Below are positions 45,201-57,545 of a DNA stretch of 64,000 nucleotides, in pieces. How positions within the stretch are numbered: position 1 is the stretch's first letter; each line of letters starts with the position of its first letter. Below the pieces are notes generated by a model. That model was given only the letters and a program-made list of their open reading frames with translations. It was not told where the DNA came from and searched no databases. The stretch comes from Neurospora crassa OR74A (lineage: Eukaryota > Ascomycota > Sordariomycetes > Sordariales > Sordariaceae): NCBI RefSeq assembly GCF_000182925.2, contig NC_026501.1, forward strand, positions 6,117,917 through 6,181,916. Direction: 5' to 3'. A program made the translations under genes and the position numbers.

Positions 45201-48200
45201 AACCGCAGTGACAGTGGCGGTAGCGAAGCACTGTCGCATATGCTTCCAAATCTGTCCCTGAACGACACCCTGTCCGTCCCGCCTCAAGCCATTCAGTCTC
45301 CTGGCGAGCGTAGCGAAGCCGACGAGGGCACAACTCCCGACTTCGTCTCGCTCTCCCACGCAACCACGCAAAGCAACGTAGACGCCAACAGAGGTACTCC
45401 TCCACAACAGCCTCATATGCCCCCGCCGAATTGGGCGCTTTTCGACCCTCAGGATACCAATCGCCGTTTTGTTGGAACACCCGACTACCTAGCCCCAGAA
45501 ACTATCAGGGGAGAGCCTCAAGACGAGACAAGTGATTGGTGGTCCGTTGGATGCATCATGTACGAGTTTTTGTATGGAATCCCCCCCTTCCATGCACCTG
45601 AAGCGGAACAAGTCTTTGGGAACATCCTGGCACGCAAATTGGAGTTCCCTGATGACAGTGATATGGAAATCTCTTCAGAGGCCAAGGATCTGATCAACAA
45701 GTTGTTGTGTTCGGATCCTCATCAGCGGCTTGGGGCGAACCGCGAAGACAAGTTTCAGTCAGGAGGTGAAGAAATACGTAGCCATCCGTGGTTCGAGGGT
45801 GTCAATTGGGAGACATTGCTGCAAGACGATGCTCAGTTCGTTCCTCAACCTGAGCATCCAGAAGATACCGAATATTTTGATTCACGTGGCGCCGTTCTCC
45901 AGTCCTTCGCTGAAGAAATGGAAGATCAGTCTTCACCTCCTAGTTCAGCCCCAGCACCTGATTATCATAACAGGCCGCATGATGCGTTGGCGAAGGTTAG
46001 GTCCCAGGTCAACTCCAACATCAACACCGTGAAACGAGGTTTGATGCCGCTTCACATCCCCCCTCATGTCCGTGATTTGAAGAGCAGACGCTTGAGCGAG
46101 CCAGTTGCTGCCGATGATTTCGGAAACTTTTCGTTCAAAAACTTGGCTGTTCTCGAGAAGGCGAACAAGGATGTCATACAAAGACTACGGGCAGAGGCTG
46201 CGGAGTCTCAGACCAAGCCCATCAGTCCTGGAGCATTGAGCTCTATCAGCAGTCCTGGCACGATTGGAGCCTTGGAAGGCAGCCCAGTAATCGCCAACCC
46301 CGTCCAAAGGACGCTCTCTGCTGCAAAAGCATCTCAGCGTCCTCAGTCTCCTTCTGGTATTGGACACTCAAACTCTCCGAACAGAGCTTCACAACCTTCC
46401 TCACCTCTCCTTGTGTCGTTTGTGGCTGGACAAGGTGCGGAAGGTCGACGCAAGGCGTCTAGTAACTCATCCAGCCTTTCACACCAATCGGGATCATTTC
46501 AATCTACGGTGGAAGGGACACGTGTTCCACCTACTCTTCAGAAGGCGGCCACAACGACTACTGCCTCTTCCCCGTCAAACGGGCGGCTCGTCATGCCTCC
46601 TTTACCTCTGTCTCCGCAAAGGACTGTTCCTGCACACACATTAACATCAAGTCCTCGGAATACTAGCGGTCCAGCAACAGGTCGTGCTCGCTCCCTGACT
46701 GTCGGTTCTCAAGAAGGCAGTGGAAGTCCGATATCTGCCGATATTCTGGCTCACCACAAGCGCAGGAGTCAGGTCTTTGATATGTCGCCATCGTCATCCG
46801 ACACCGAGGGGGATAAGGCGAATGCGCTTCTTCGGGTACAGCGCCGGCGTCAAAGCTCCAGACGGATGTCGCAGGTTTTGGATGGTCCCATGTTTCGACC
46901 GCTAGATGTCCTGATCTGTGAAGACCACCCGGTATCTCGCATGGTGATGGAGAAGCTCTTGGAAAAGCTCCGCTGTCGGACCATTTCGGCGTCAACAGGT
47001 CAGGAAGCCTGTCGATATGCTTTGAGCGACATCAAGTTCGATATCATCTTCATGGAGTTCAAACTACCAGTAATCAACGGCTCTGACGTTGCCCGAATGG
47101 TCCGCGAAACGAAGAACAAAAACCATCATACTCCCATCGTTGCTATCACGGCGTATCTTAAGGAACTTCATGCTCCGCATTACTTCGATTCGCTTATAGA
47201 GAAGCCGATTAGTTCTTCGAAGTTAAGTGAGGTCCTGAGTACTTTCTGCCAGTGGAAGCCCGCTTCGCCGGGTCAGGTCCAGATGTTGTCACTGGGCCTA
47301 CCGCCCCCTGTACCGTCCGGACTCAGGCAAGAAAGCCTGCGTCTGGAAGACAGCCCTGTTTCTGCATCCGGGTCTTCAAAATACACTGTGCACTCTGGCG
47401 GTAGCGTCAAAGAGGAATCAACTTGCTCAACATTCGGTGACTCCGAATCTGTTGCAACAGACGACATTCCTGTAGTGGTTAGCCGCAAGGCCACTGGTGA
47501 CTGGAGTGAAGGTGGGCTAGGTATCTCAGGCTCAGAGGAGGTCCTAGTTGCCGGCGATGATGGATCCAAACCACCAGTACATGCACAGTTGTTAACGCAG
47601 CAGTCCGCACCAGCGCAGATGGAGCACTTGGCAGGCCAAACGAAAGGTCCAGTGCCACAGCGCTCACTCGATAAGTTGAGAGCAAGGCGAGAGTCCATCG
47701 AGAAGCGCAGGCTTGAAGGCTGCATAGACTCTGCCGATGATGAGGATGAGGAGCTTGGTGCTGGCCAGGCGAATTCCGGGCAGGAACCGCACCCTGCCAA
47801 GCACCATCGCCCTAAGTCTACATTACCATCGTCGAAGTTGGGAATTGAAATGATGCGGGCAAACAGCCATGATAGCATGACTGCCGCTGACTCTGAGGGC
47901 GCCAGCAGCGCTACGCTCGGGCCACCAACAGCCCAGATTGTCACTCCCACAACCGACGTGCAGATGGAACTTCCTCCACTGGTTGTTGATACTGCAGCGG
48001 CAACAATGGCTCCATACACAACTGTAGCAGATGATGAAGCCGCTGCCGCCACTGTCTCTACGCCTCCTGACCTCAGGCCTGAGACTGAGGGCAGGAAAAT
48101 CTGCCACGTTGAGCAAACACCGCGCCAATTGTCACTAGCAAAGGTGGATGAGGAGGCTGCCGAAGCAGATGAAGAGCCTACCCCTCGTCCACTTTCCCGG

Positions 48201-48215
48201 TCTGTGAATCAGTAA
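42295..48215 (+). CDS. rim15: Rim15-type Ser/Thr protein kinase (PAS, zinc finger, AGC kinase, receiver-like domain)
   Basis: Two exons (42295-42756 and 42846-48215) with an 89-nt intron (CAT|GTAAGT, TTTGCAG) give 1943 residues. A PAS domain lies at about 45-150 (DLNLDGTIRWVSPSWVDVIG). A C2HC finger lies at about 211-232 (CRICERQIPPWWFEKHTDLC). The AGC-type kinase spans about 705-1142: SKGAFGSVYL loop, AIKVLKK lysine, HRDLKPDN catalytic loop, TDFGLSR, then a kinase insert of about 170 residues before GTPDYLAPE, as in Rim15 and Greatwall. A response-regulator-like domain lies at about 1505-1625 (DVLICEDHPVSRMV...ITAYLKE..IEKPISS). Its phosphoacceptor position reads MEFKLP, Glu instead of Asp, so it cannot be a normal phospho-receiver. 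Rim15 acts downstream of TOR and PKA on Igo/endosulfine proteins in quiescence and sexual development. The tail is disordered and Ser/Pro-rich. Confidence 0.93.
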
Positions 48216-49587
48216 ATACCTCTAGCAGTGATCAAAAGGCGCAGCGTGGTGGAATCGCTCCAAACACACTACTCTAGCTAGAGATAACACAACGCATCGT
48301 TATCCACATTTTTCCTTATCTTTATGAGTGTTTTCTTAGGGTCATATCTGTAATCTATCCTAGCGCGGCGTTATCGGGGGAGGGGGGGAAGGGGGGCGGT
48401 CTCAACATAGTTGGGAAGGCCTGTATCATCTACCATTCATCATCATTCGCGGTTCTTTGACATGTTGATGTCGACTTGTGTTGACTTGTGTTGTGCGTGC
48501 AAAGCGTTGTGTGATGATAGTTTGTGATGTTATGGAACTGATGTGTGTATGTTGTGTATCAACAAAAGAGGCATACTGAACATAAGAAGAGAAGTGTTAC
48601 CCAAGATGCGTGACGAGTTGGGAGTGTGTGGGTGGATATGGACTTCTCCGGGCGACCAATATGAACGTAGCACTTCTCGTAACCCATAAGGATAGCAATA
48701 GGAGCAGAAGAGCTGAAGAAATGGATATCAGTGGACTTGCCGGTGAAGACAGAAGGAACTCAACTGCCGTCACATGCAAAGTGAAAGAAAAAAAATTATC
48801 TACTCGGTTCAACTGCCCGACATGAAGCAAGTCACGTTCAACAGAACGAATAGCGAAAACAGCGGTATTTTTATTTTCGGAATGACTGCAGGTATGTACA
48901 AGCAACAGTGACTTACAAAAGGTTTTGACAGTACCTTTGAGAACGATGCCGTAGCAAGTCCTGAAAACCATGAAAACGAAGGATCTCTTTCTTTTTTTTT
49001 TTTTAATTTTTTTTTTTTTTCTTCTTCTTCTTTTCTCGTACAGCAATCAGGTGACAGTTTTGTGCTCACACCACCAGACAGGCGACTTGCATTACATCAG
49101 GGTATTCACATTAACCAGTACATGTTGAAATTATGCATGACATGGTTACTTTACATGGAAGGCGTAATGGTCGGTAGGTCGTACCTAGACTAGAAAACAT
49201 AACGAAATCGTCAGTTGTCTGATTGGTGGTGCTCCTGGCTTTCGTTTGGGAGCATACCTATCTTTGACCACGGCAGCCGACACATGCTCGATAACGCCCG
49301 TCTCGTTTCGTCTCTCGCGAAACTAACTCTCTCATCGCATCACCAAGGGGATACCTAGCTACCTACCTACCTACTTGGAAGGGTGTGATCTTTTGTGAGT
49401 TTCCATGATACCGTATAGACCCGGGACCACGCGTGGTGTTTGTTTCGGGCAGCTTCCAGGGAAATTAGGCATTAGCAGGAATATATATATGTACATATGT
49501 GCATTCTATGCCGTAACGACATAGCTAGGCAGACAAATTACTATACCAACTCGGAGCACTGTAAATTCGACTCTTCTTACCTTGTTT

Positions 49588-49589
<2 letters not shown>

Positions 49590-49618
<29 letters not shown>
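49590..49618. repeat. Poly-T homopolymer, 29 nt
   Basis: An uninterrupted T run, followed by CT-rich sequence. Confidence 0.9.
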
Positions 49619-52600
49619 CCTTCAATTTCTTTCTTCTTTCTAGGGCGCTGGATGGACCATCTTGCACACAATTTCTGGCAGGCATGAATGTTGCAAGTTG
49701 CTTACAGACTATGCCTGAATTCCCTGGAAGCTGAAAATCCATGCCCTGAGTCTTTACAGTAGTTGGTTAGAAGCGCAGCTGAGATGCGATGTGAGATGCC
49801 GTGTAAGATACCATACATGCAGATTTGGTTGATCTCGTACAATGACTAAAATTGATATCGATGCTATCGATTCCTGCTTGGTAACAGGTTGAATCACGAT
49901 TTGGAAATCGAGAAAGTTGGGGAGGATTGTTTCCTTTACATATGTCTGTTGGAAGATTTGTTTGTACATACTTGGGGTAGGTCCTGACGTTGCATCATTA
50001 TTCTGGTAGGAAGTAGGGTGAAAAAGGGAGGAAATCCAGACCTTTGCTCTCCTGAAGGGGTTTCAACCTCGCGGAAGAAGAAGAAGAAAAAAAAAATAAA
50101 AAATGCATAGATGGCAGAAGGATCCTCACACTAAGCCCAGGATTGGTAAGTTGTATAAAGTGAGGATAAGGCTGATAGCATATATTCCTAGTACTCAAGT
50201 CTTATATTCCAAGAAACTGAGCATTGCCAACAACGGATGGGTCACCATTTTTATCCTCTCATGACAACCTGGTGTCAAAAAACTACAGCTGAACAATTGC
50301 TAGCGAGGTTGTATGACGTAGTGTATCTACCGGGGAGAAGTATCAAAGTTGAGAATCAAGTCTCGATATACCACAATCTTGGCTAAAAGCAAGCATGCAT
50401 CTAGAGTTCCACTACCACAACACCACACATCATACTATATCTCCCCAGCCCAAACAAGGGATCACCACATTCACCCGCATTGGAGATTTCAACCGAGACT
50501 GGCCGAGTCACAACACGTGCCCCATGTCCATGTTGAGGACCCCTTGGGCGCTTTCGAACGAAGAGAGGAAGGGGGGATGACGATGATGTTGGAGTAAGGT
50601 TGTGTGTCTGTGAAACATGGATCCCTTTAACTGTGCAAAAGTGTCATTTGTATGCCCCCTCTCCACTCCCTCTCTCATGAATACCAGTCAAGTATACTTG
50701 GTAAATACCTGTAGGTTGTTGGCAGCCTGGTGGTTATGAGATGAACGTATCTGAAGGATTGAAAAGGTATCCTGCAGGCATTGGGAGCCACCGATTGGTT
50801 GAAACCCGACGCTCCTAGAGATGACCTGGACACTTCTGCACAGTTATAAAAGCGGGGATAGCCTATATCAGACCCAAAGCGGGGGAACTTGAGCCCTTGG
50901 GGAGCTGTGTGGGTGGTTGAACATGACACAGTATTCTTCAACCAAGGCAAGGGGGGCGGGCTTGATTAAAATTTTAGGTTTGGTACCGACGGGAGTAAGT
51001 GGTCAACTTTTCGATGACTTGTCGAACCAGTGCATCGGATACCGGCTACAATGCAGCAGATTGCAGTGCGCGGTGCTCCTGAATGGCCTCTCTGTGCGAC
51101 CTACGCCGTGTGTGACAGGATCACCACCGCGGTGTTTGTTGTGACAAACCCTAATGGAACATCAGTTGGTCGCAATACACTAGAAGTTGATGAGAGTACC
51201 AAGCTTAAGGTCGAAATAAAGTTGTCCCGTCTAACTTGGCGAAGGGTTGGGGATCTTTCGGTTGCTGTGGACGGATAAATTCTTATCTGCCGAGATTGCA
51301 AGCTTCCACTTTGGCTTCCATTGTGATTTTTCCGGACAAAGAGCGTTGTGCGGCTCAACAACACGAGAGCACATGCCGTATCGAAGCTTCTTGTCACTGG
51401 AACAAGAGGCGAGTTGGGGTCCCCGAGTTGGACTGTTTGTTGTCTTGACTAGCGGCGCCGCCCGTCGGGGGAGCCGTCTAGGCCGCTTGGCCACTTGGCC
51501 GCGTTAGTATGTACATAGCTAGCATCGAAATGGAACAAAAGCTGCCCTTCTTTTCTCCCATATCTTGACCGCCTTCTGGGCTTCCAAAAATGGGTTCCAC
51601 GGCCGGTTCCATTCCATAGTATGTATCGGAGTCCGTTGTGGAGAATAACTCGGGAATCCAACCCCTCAGTCAGTCAGTCGTGCCGCTGGGACTTTTTCTT
51701 ACCCCACTTGTTGTTTTCGCCGAGGCCAGCATAAGAACCGAGGGCGGCCAAGGCGGCGGCAGCATTGTGAAGGACAGATTCGACGATGAAGGGATTTTGA
51801 GGCACAGCACAGGTTACAGTAATCACTTGTTGGACTGCCAGCCCGGATGCGCACGTCAGACACCCTTTTTGCACGGACGTGTATGGTTTTTGGAGTAACT
51901 ACCCAAAATCAGCGCGCCAAAGGCGGATTTAGGCTGGGGTGGTGTGGTGGGTGCCAAGAAGTGCGTTCCTCTTGCAGATTCGGACCCACATTTCCGGATC
52001 TACCCAGGTCGAGTGCTTTCGACCAATCATGGACACACGTGGGCGGTCTCGACCTCGTGAATGGCAATCCACCACAAAGCGAACAAGTCCAGACGCCGCG
52101 AAACACACTCAGCTGCAGTGGCTGCCAGCACCCCCCCAGCGACACACCAGGCACGTTGGACAAGCAGCGAGCTAATCTGCAGGCTGTTGATCCGAACCGC
52201 ATTCGACCGCATTCGCTCCCACGCTGAACGCACGAAAATGATGCAGCCAAGAAGATCCTGCAGCCTGGGGCAAAGAGGGCACGTGGGGGGAATGGCACGG
52301 AGAAGACGAGTGACGGTCCAAAAACCGACTCCGTCCGCCGTCGCCGCCGCCCGCAGTCCGCATGGCTCCATCGCGGTTGGCCGGCGAGGATGGCAAAGTC
52401 AACAAAGTCAACATGCCATGCCTGTGTCTGCTTCGTCTGGGCGCGGCAGAAGGGGGAAGGAGGGCACGAGGGCATCCTCAGACGACAGGTCTGGGCATCG
52501 TCACGACCATTGGAAAAAAGAATGAAAAGCAAAGGTGTCGTGTGTCTGACTGCCTCTTCGGCGGGCGTTCCTCCTTTCTATCTTTTCTTGGCATCTTGGC

Positions 52601-53612
52601 TTCGTCTATGTGCTATCCACAGTTCGGCCGTGCATTAACGACATCGAGGAGGTCCCGGTTGAGCTGGACTCGCTGGAGACGGAGCCCTCTGGAGTCAAAG
52701 CTCAAAAGAATCCGTGAGGGATCCATCGCGGGAAGTCAGGGCGGCCGGGCGGTCGGTCGGTCGGTTGGTCGGTCGGCCAACGTCGGAGCGTCGGTGTCGC
52801 GTGTTGTCTGTCGTGTGCTCTGTGTGCATATCACCAAACTCCCGTCTGCCTGGTGGCGGACCCCGATACCACTTGGCGGTCGTGTTGCCAATGACCCGCA
52901 CAGGCGGACGCCGATGCGGCTTGAAAAAGCTGCGACGTCCTTGATTGGCTGCCAAGGCGGTCTGTTTTTGAGGCGGCAAAGCTTGACAGAGCTTGACCTC
53001 GCTCTGCCCTACCAGACCTATGTACCAAGACATCCTGTTCCACGGTCTTACCCGCGTTCTGTTTCAACCAGAATCACTGAATTCTTCCAAGTCTTCCACG
53101 CTGGAAACAAGGAAGCCTCGGCACAGGCATCAAGTTTCGGGCATATGTCTTAGAACACCACCGCTTCATGCCGTGCCCTCGCTGCGTCACTGTTTCCGGA
53201 AATGCGTTGCGCAATAATGAATGATATCAGCGTTAGACTGTAACACGTGGGCGCACCGAGCGAGCAGTGTCCGTCGCTGCCTGTTCCTGTGCGTTGTTGA
53301 TCCATCTCCTCCGAACTCTTTTACTTTCTAGCGGGAGCCTTTGACATTGCGATCCTCTCATCCGTCAAGGGTTCCGTCACAAGGAAACCCAACTTTGACG
53401 GTACCGAATGTGAGATGAACAAGACTGACCGTTTCACAAAATCTACACCTCCAGACATGTAGCTTTTTTTTTTTTATCTTTATTTTTCTTTTTTATAGGA
53501 AGCTCGTAGTCAAGACCCTGTATATCCATTGGTTTCTTGGGGGACCGGCATCCTTTGCTATGATGCCATCAAATCCGATGCATACACTAGATGCAGGGGG
53601 GCAAGTAACGCG

Positions 53613-53648
53613 AAAAAAAAAAAAAAAATATCAAAAAAAAAAAAAAAA
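53613..53648. repeat. Double poly-A tract
   Basis: Two A runs of about 16 and 17 bases separated by TATC. They resemble a dA:dT promoter element but lie about 750 bp from the nearest start codon. Confidence 0.8.
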
Positions 53649-54356
53649 GGCCGGAAGCGCACGGGGAAACCATTGTCAGCGGTCAGGGTCGTCTGCAACT
53701 CCAGTCTCCAATGAGTTCGACTGCTCCATGGAGCCCCGTTCCCCCACAGATTTTGGTGCCGTTGGAATTGGAAATTGAGAGGAAAAATTCCCAACATCTG
53801 CCAATGACAGTGCTCGATTCGACCACGACCTGATCTGGTCCGTACAGGGCCATGCCTTCGGGTGTTCGGCGTGGAGTCGCTTGTAACTGCCCCCCTGTCC
53901 TTCGATCCGTCGAGGTAGCTGTACCCCTCTTGCATGCTGAATAATGGTGCAGAAACAGGTACCGCTACCCCTCCACTCTTCTTCAGCCACCTTATCCCAA
54001 ACTAGAAAGAGACGGCTGGTATCCCAGCACCATCCCCAAGCTCTTCCATCCTATCCTGCCATAAGAACTGGCGACAGGTACGGGCGTTGTGGCCATCGAG
54101 TCTCATAACCATACTTTTTTCTCCAGCGGTCTTGTCCTTCTCTTCCTTCATCATCATCATCTGATCTGATCTCCAGAATCAACACGCCTGCTGTGCTGTT
54201 GGTCTAGGGATCTTGAGCAAGAGGACAACCCTCCCCCGTATCTCCTTGATGCCATCCAAGGACCTACCTACCTACCAAAGGGGAGCCAACCTTACACCTA
54301 CTCAAAGATATCTTTCTTGATCCATCTCGCCGTCCTATACATCTCTTTTTCTTCTT

Positions 54357-54362
54357 TATATA
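54357..54362 (+). promoter_or_regulatory. Possible TATA element of the MFS transporter gene
   Basis: TATATA lies 40 bases upstream of the start codon, after a long CT-rich tract. If used, the leader would be very short, so its role is uncertain. Confidence 0.25.
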
Positions 54363-54401
54363 CCCCGCCCACATACAAAACAACCACTTCAAGTCTCCAA
54401 C

Positions 54402-56602
54402 ATGGATGACGACGTAATGCGTCCCGACACTCACCACGACCCTACACCGGGTCTGATCCCCGTGCCTCACGGCCCGGCCACCGGTGACGAGGCTCTTCAA
54501 CTTCCCTTCGGCCACACGCCTGATCCCGACCACGAGAAGGCCATCTTCGGCTACCTCACACAACCTGACGACATCTACACAAAAGACGGCACCTACTGGG
54601 CCGACCTGCCCTTGCGCGAGAGGATAGCCTTCGTCAACAAGGTCCAGAATGAGGAGGCGAAGCAGGAGCTCAAGGCCATCGGTCGGATGATGAAGAAGGA
54701 CCCTCTCAGCCCCGTCTCGTGGTACTTCCGCAACGCCGTCCTTCCCGGTGCCGGTCTTGGTCTCGAGGGCTACGTCCTCTTCAGTATCGGCAACATCGAG
54801 CCTCTCTTCAAAGCCACCTGGCCGCAATGCTGGGGCCACAATGCTACCGAGTGCAGCAGCAACTGGATCGCTGCCGTAACATATCTCGAGGTTATCGGTA
54901 TTATGGTTGGCCAGCTAGTCGTTGGTGTTATTGGTGATTGGATTGGTCGCCGCTGGGGTCTCATTCAGGATGCCGCTATCATGTTTGTCGGTTTGCTCAT
55001 GCTCACGGCTTCTTGGGGTTTGACCCTCCAGGGCTGGGTCATCTGCTATGCTTGGTCTCTCTTCTTCTACGGCAAGTTTCTCCTAAAGGCACAACAAAGT
55101 CGCATTACGTGCAAAGCTAACACATTTTGCCTGCAGGTTTCGGTGTCGGTGGAGAATATCCCATTACTGCTACCTCCTCTATGGAGAACTCTGTCGCGTC
55201 CGGAAAGCTTTCCACGAGAAACGACCGTCTTCACCGTGGCCGCAAGGTTACCACCGCCTTCTTGATGCAGGGTTGGGGTCAGCTTATCAACCAGGCCCTC
55301 CTCATTATCCTCCTCCTCATCTTCCATGCCGGTAGCGGATCCCCGCCCTATGGCCTCGCCACTGTCCAGTGGACATTCAGATTGTCGTTCGCCATTCCCG
55401 CCGTCGGTACCCTTTGGCTCGTCTACTACAGAACCTACAAGATGCCCCACGCCAGTCGACAGCTTATTGCCGCCAAGAAGAAGACCAACGTTACCGGTTA
55501 CGATTTTGATTCCCTTGCCATGACCACCAGGCACTTTGGAGGCCGTCTCCTTGCCACGGCTGGTTGCTGGTTCTGCAACGATGTCTTCTTCTACGGAAAC
55601 AAGCTCTTCCAGGCTCAATTCATCGCCGTCATCAGCGGCGGCTCGAGCTCTGTCTTGACCGGCTGGATTTGGAACTTGTACAACGTCATCATCTCTCTTG
55701 TCGGTTATTACTTGGCCTCGCTCCTCATGGACAACCGCTTCTATGGCCGCAAGATGATGCAGCAAGTCGGTTTCCTCATGTGCTTCATCATGTTCGTCGT
55801 TCCCGCCTTCAAGTTGGAATACTACACCAGCCCCGCCGGTATCAAGTCGTTCCAGGCCATGTACTTCCTCTCCAGCTTCTTCAACCAGTTCGGCCCCAAC
55901 AGCGTCACCTTCCTCGTTGCCGGTGAGGTCTTCCCCACCCCCATCCGCGCCTCCGCCCACGGCTTCAGCGCCTGCTGCGGCAAGGCTGGTGCGCTTCTCG
56001 CCTCCGTTCTCTACAACTACATCGATACCCAGACCAAGTTCTACGTCGTTCCCTGGTTCGGTCTCGCCGGCATGATCCTCACCTGGCTGTTCCTCCCCGA
56101 CACCACCGGTCTTGACCTTAAGGAGCAAGAGCGCCGGTGGAGCTACATCCGCGCCGGCAAGCCCGAAGACTACCACGGCATCGCCATCCACCCCATGCAC
56201 CTTTCCCTCTGGGAGCGCCTCCGCGGCGTTGGCAAGCACTACAACCCCGAGCTCGACCACAAGCAGAAGATCGAGGACATGCGTGAGGAGTGGGCCGGCA
56301 AGGAGCGCATGCGCCGCGAGAAGGAGGTCAATGGCCAGAACTCCATGGGCGACGATCTCGAGGTGGATGACTTCAACGATCAAGTCCACCACTACTTCCG
56401 CAACACCACCGACCAGGGCATGTTCGTCAACGACGGCTCTGCCGGTCCCAGCACCCACTCGAGGTCGAGGAACAACAGCGAGCCCCCCTTCGCTTCGGGA
56501 GCGAACTCGAAGGAGGTCACGCAGGAGAAGATCCGCCCCGACAGCCCTTCGACCACACAGACCCCGTCATCGACGCGGCCTGTAAGTGAGAAGGAGCAAT
56601 AA
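54402..56602 (+). CDS. MFS transporter, phosphate:H+ symporter / GIT1-like family
   Basis: Two exons (54402-55071 and 55137-56602) give 711 residues. The intron is of the rare GC-AG class: G|GCAAGT donor, GCTAAC branch, CTGCAG acceptor, 65 nt. This is the only junction found that keeps FYG-FGVGGEYP in frame. A cytosolic N-terminus of about 105 residues precedes the first helix (AVLPGAGLGLEGYVLF). The MFS loop 2-3 motif is GDWIGRRWGL. GVGGEYPITATSSMEN follows, as in the PHS family. Later comes FPTPIRASAHG, the C-half family signature. About twelve helices are expected, followed by a hydrophilic tail of about 150 residues. Relatives move phosphate or glycerophosphodiesters (Git1) with protons at the plasma membrane; the substrate here is not certain. 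It converges with the Zn2Cys6 gene downstream. Confidence 0.87.
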
Positions 56603-57545
56603 GCAAGAGTTTGGGATGTGGTGGGTTTGGCTGTTTTATACTTTGCATCGGGATGTGTACACAAAAATTCGAAATGTTAATGATGGGGGAAATGAGAACT
56701 GCGCAATGATTCGGAACAAAAAAGAAGAAGAGAAGGAGTCGAATGAAAACACAGAGCTGGGCCGGACATGGATATGAAGAAGTCCTGGGGATAGTGACTC
56801 GATGGGATGGATGAAGTTTTTCCTCCTGTTCTTTTTAGGCGGGCAAGGCGGGCGAGCCTAACTTTTTAGCATTCAACTGGCGTATTTTTAATGTATCATG
56901 ATACCCTCCAATGCAAACGATGTTGGATAACTTTTTGCTTCCTATTCCCTCGTAATCTGCATGCACGTGAAAGGGAATTGGTTCGGGGAAGGTTGGGACA
57001 ATACAGCAGAGTTGATGAGATGAACAGCTCGTTCAACTCAGGTTGAATACTTTGGTAGATTTGACAAAACAGTGACCAGATAGATAGTCGATTGATTGAT
57101 CAATGATTGAAAACGCCTGTCAAGGAGGGCTTTGCTCGATATCGAACGGTTCATCGTTTTTGATTTTCAAGACGGCTCTGATACCCAAAAGTATTCTCAG
57201 GTATGCATGCCTCTTCCGGCGCGCGCATTTGCTCACCCTGGTTACAGTGTTCAACCTTCAACTTTCTACAACCGATATTCAGGATTGAGGATCGTGTTAT
57301 CAAGATATCCAAAACTCACTTGACAGGTATGTCCAAAAATCGCCGAGCCAAACTCACTGCCATGACAATGACATGGTATCCAAAACATCCAAAACATCAC
57401 CAAGACGCCCCCATCTCTAACACTTCACTGCCAATCTTCCCCGCCCGTCTTGCCTCACCACCCGATACCATCTCCCCCCCCTCCCATACCACCTGCCGCA
57501 TTACTTTCGTAACCCTTCCAGATTCTTTCTCATCCAGCTCTACCA
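56603..57545. other. Intergenic between convergent transporter and Zn2Cys6 genes
   Basis: The 3' flanks of both genes. No gene is seen. Confidence 0.5.

Larger units (their letters stand above)
48216..54401. other. Gene-poor intergenic region
   Basis: About 6.2 kb. The left end is the Rim15 3' flank. The region carries A/T homopolymers (29 T at 49590-49618; two A runs at 53613-53648) and CT-rich DNA upstream of the transporter. Open frames of up to 260 codons near 52.3-53.1 kb overlap each other in several frames and show no domains. No tRNA, repeat family or transposon motif was recognised. Confidence 0.5.

Noticed and set aside
51909-53153. Long frames on both strands upstream of the transporter
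   Set aside because: Low-complexity Arg/Ser/Cys composition and mutually overlapping frames, with no family resemblance.
55067-56458. A 463-codon open frame antisense to the transporter
   Set aside because: It is the mirror of a C/G-ending-codon gene, rich in Val, Leu, Glu and Gly with no domain; the sense strand holds a complete MFS protein.
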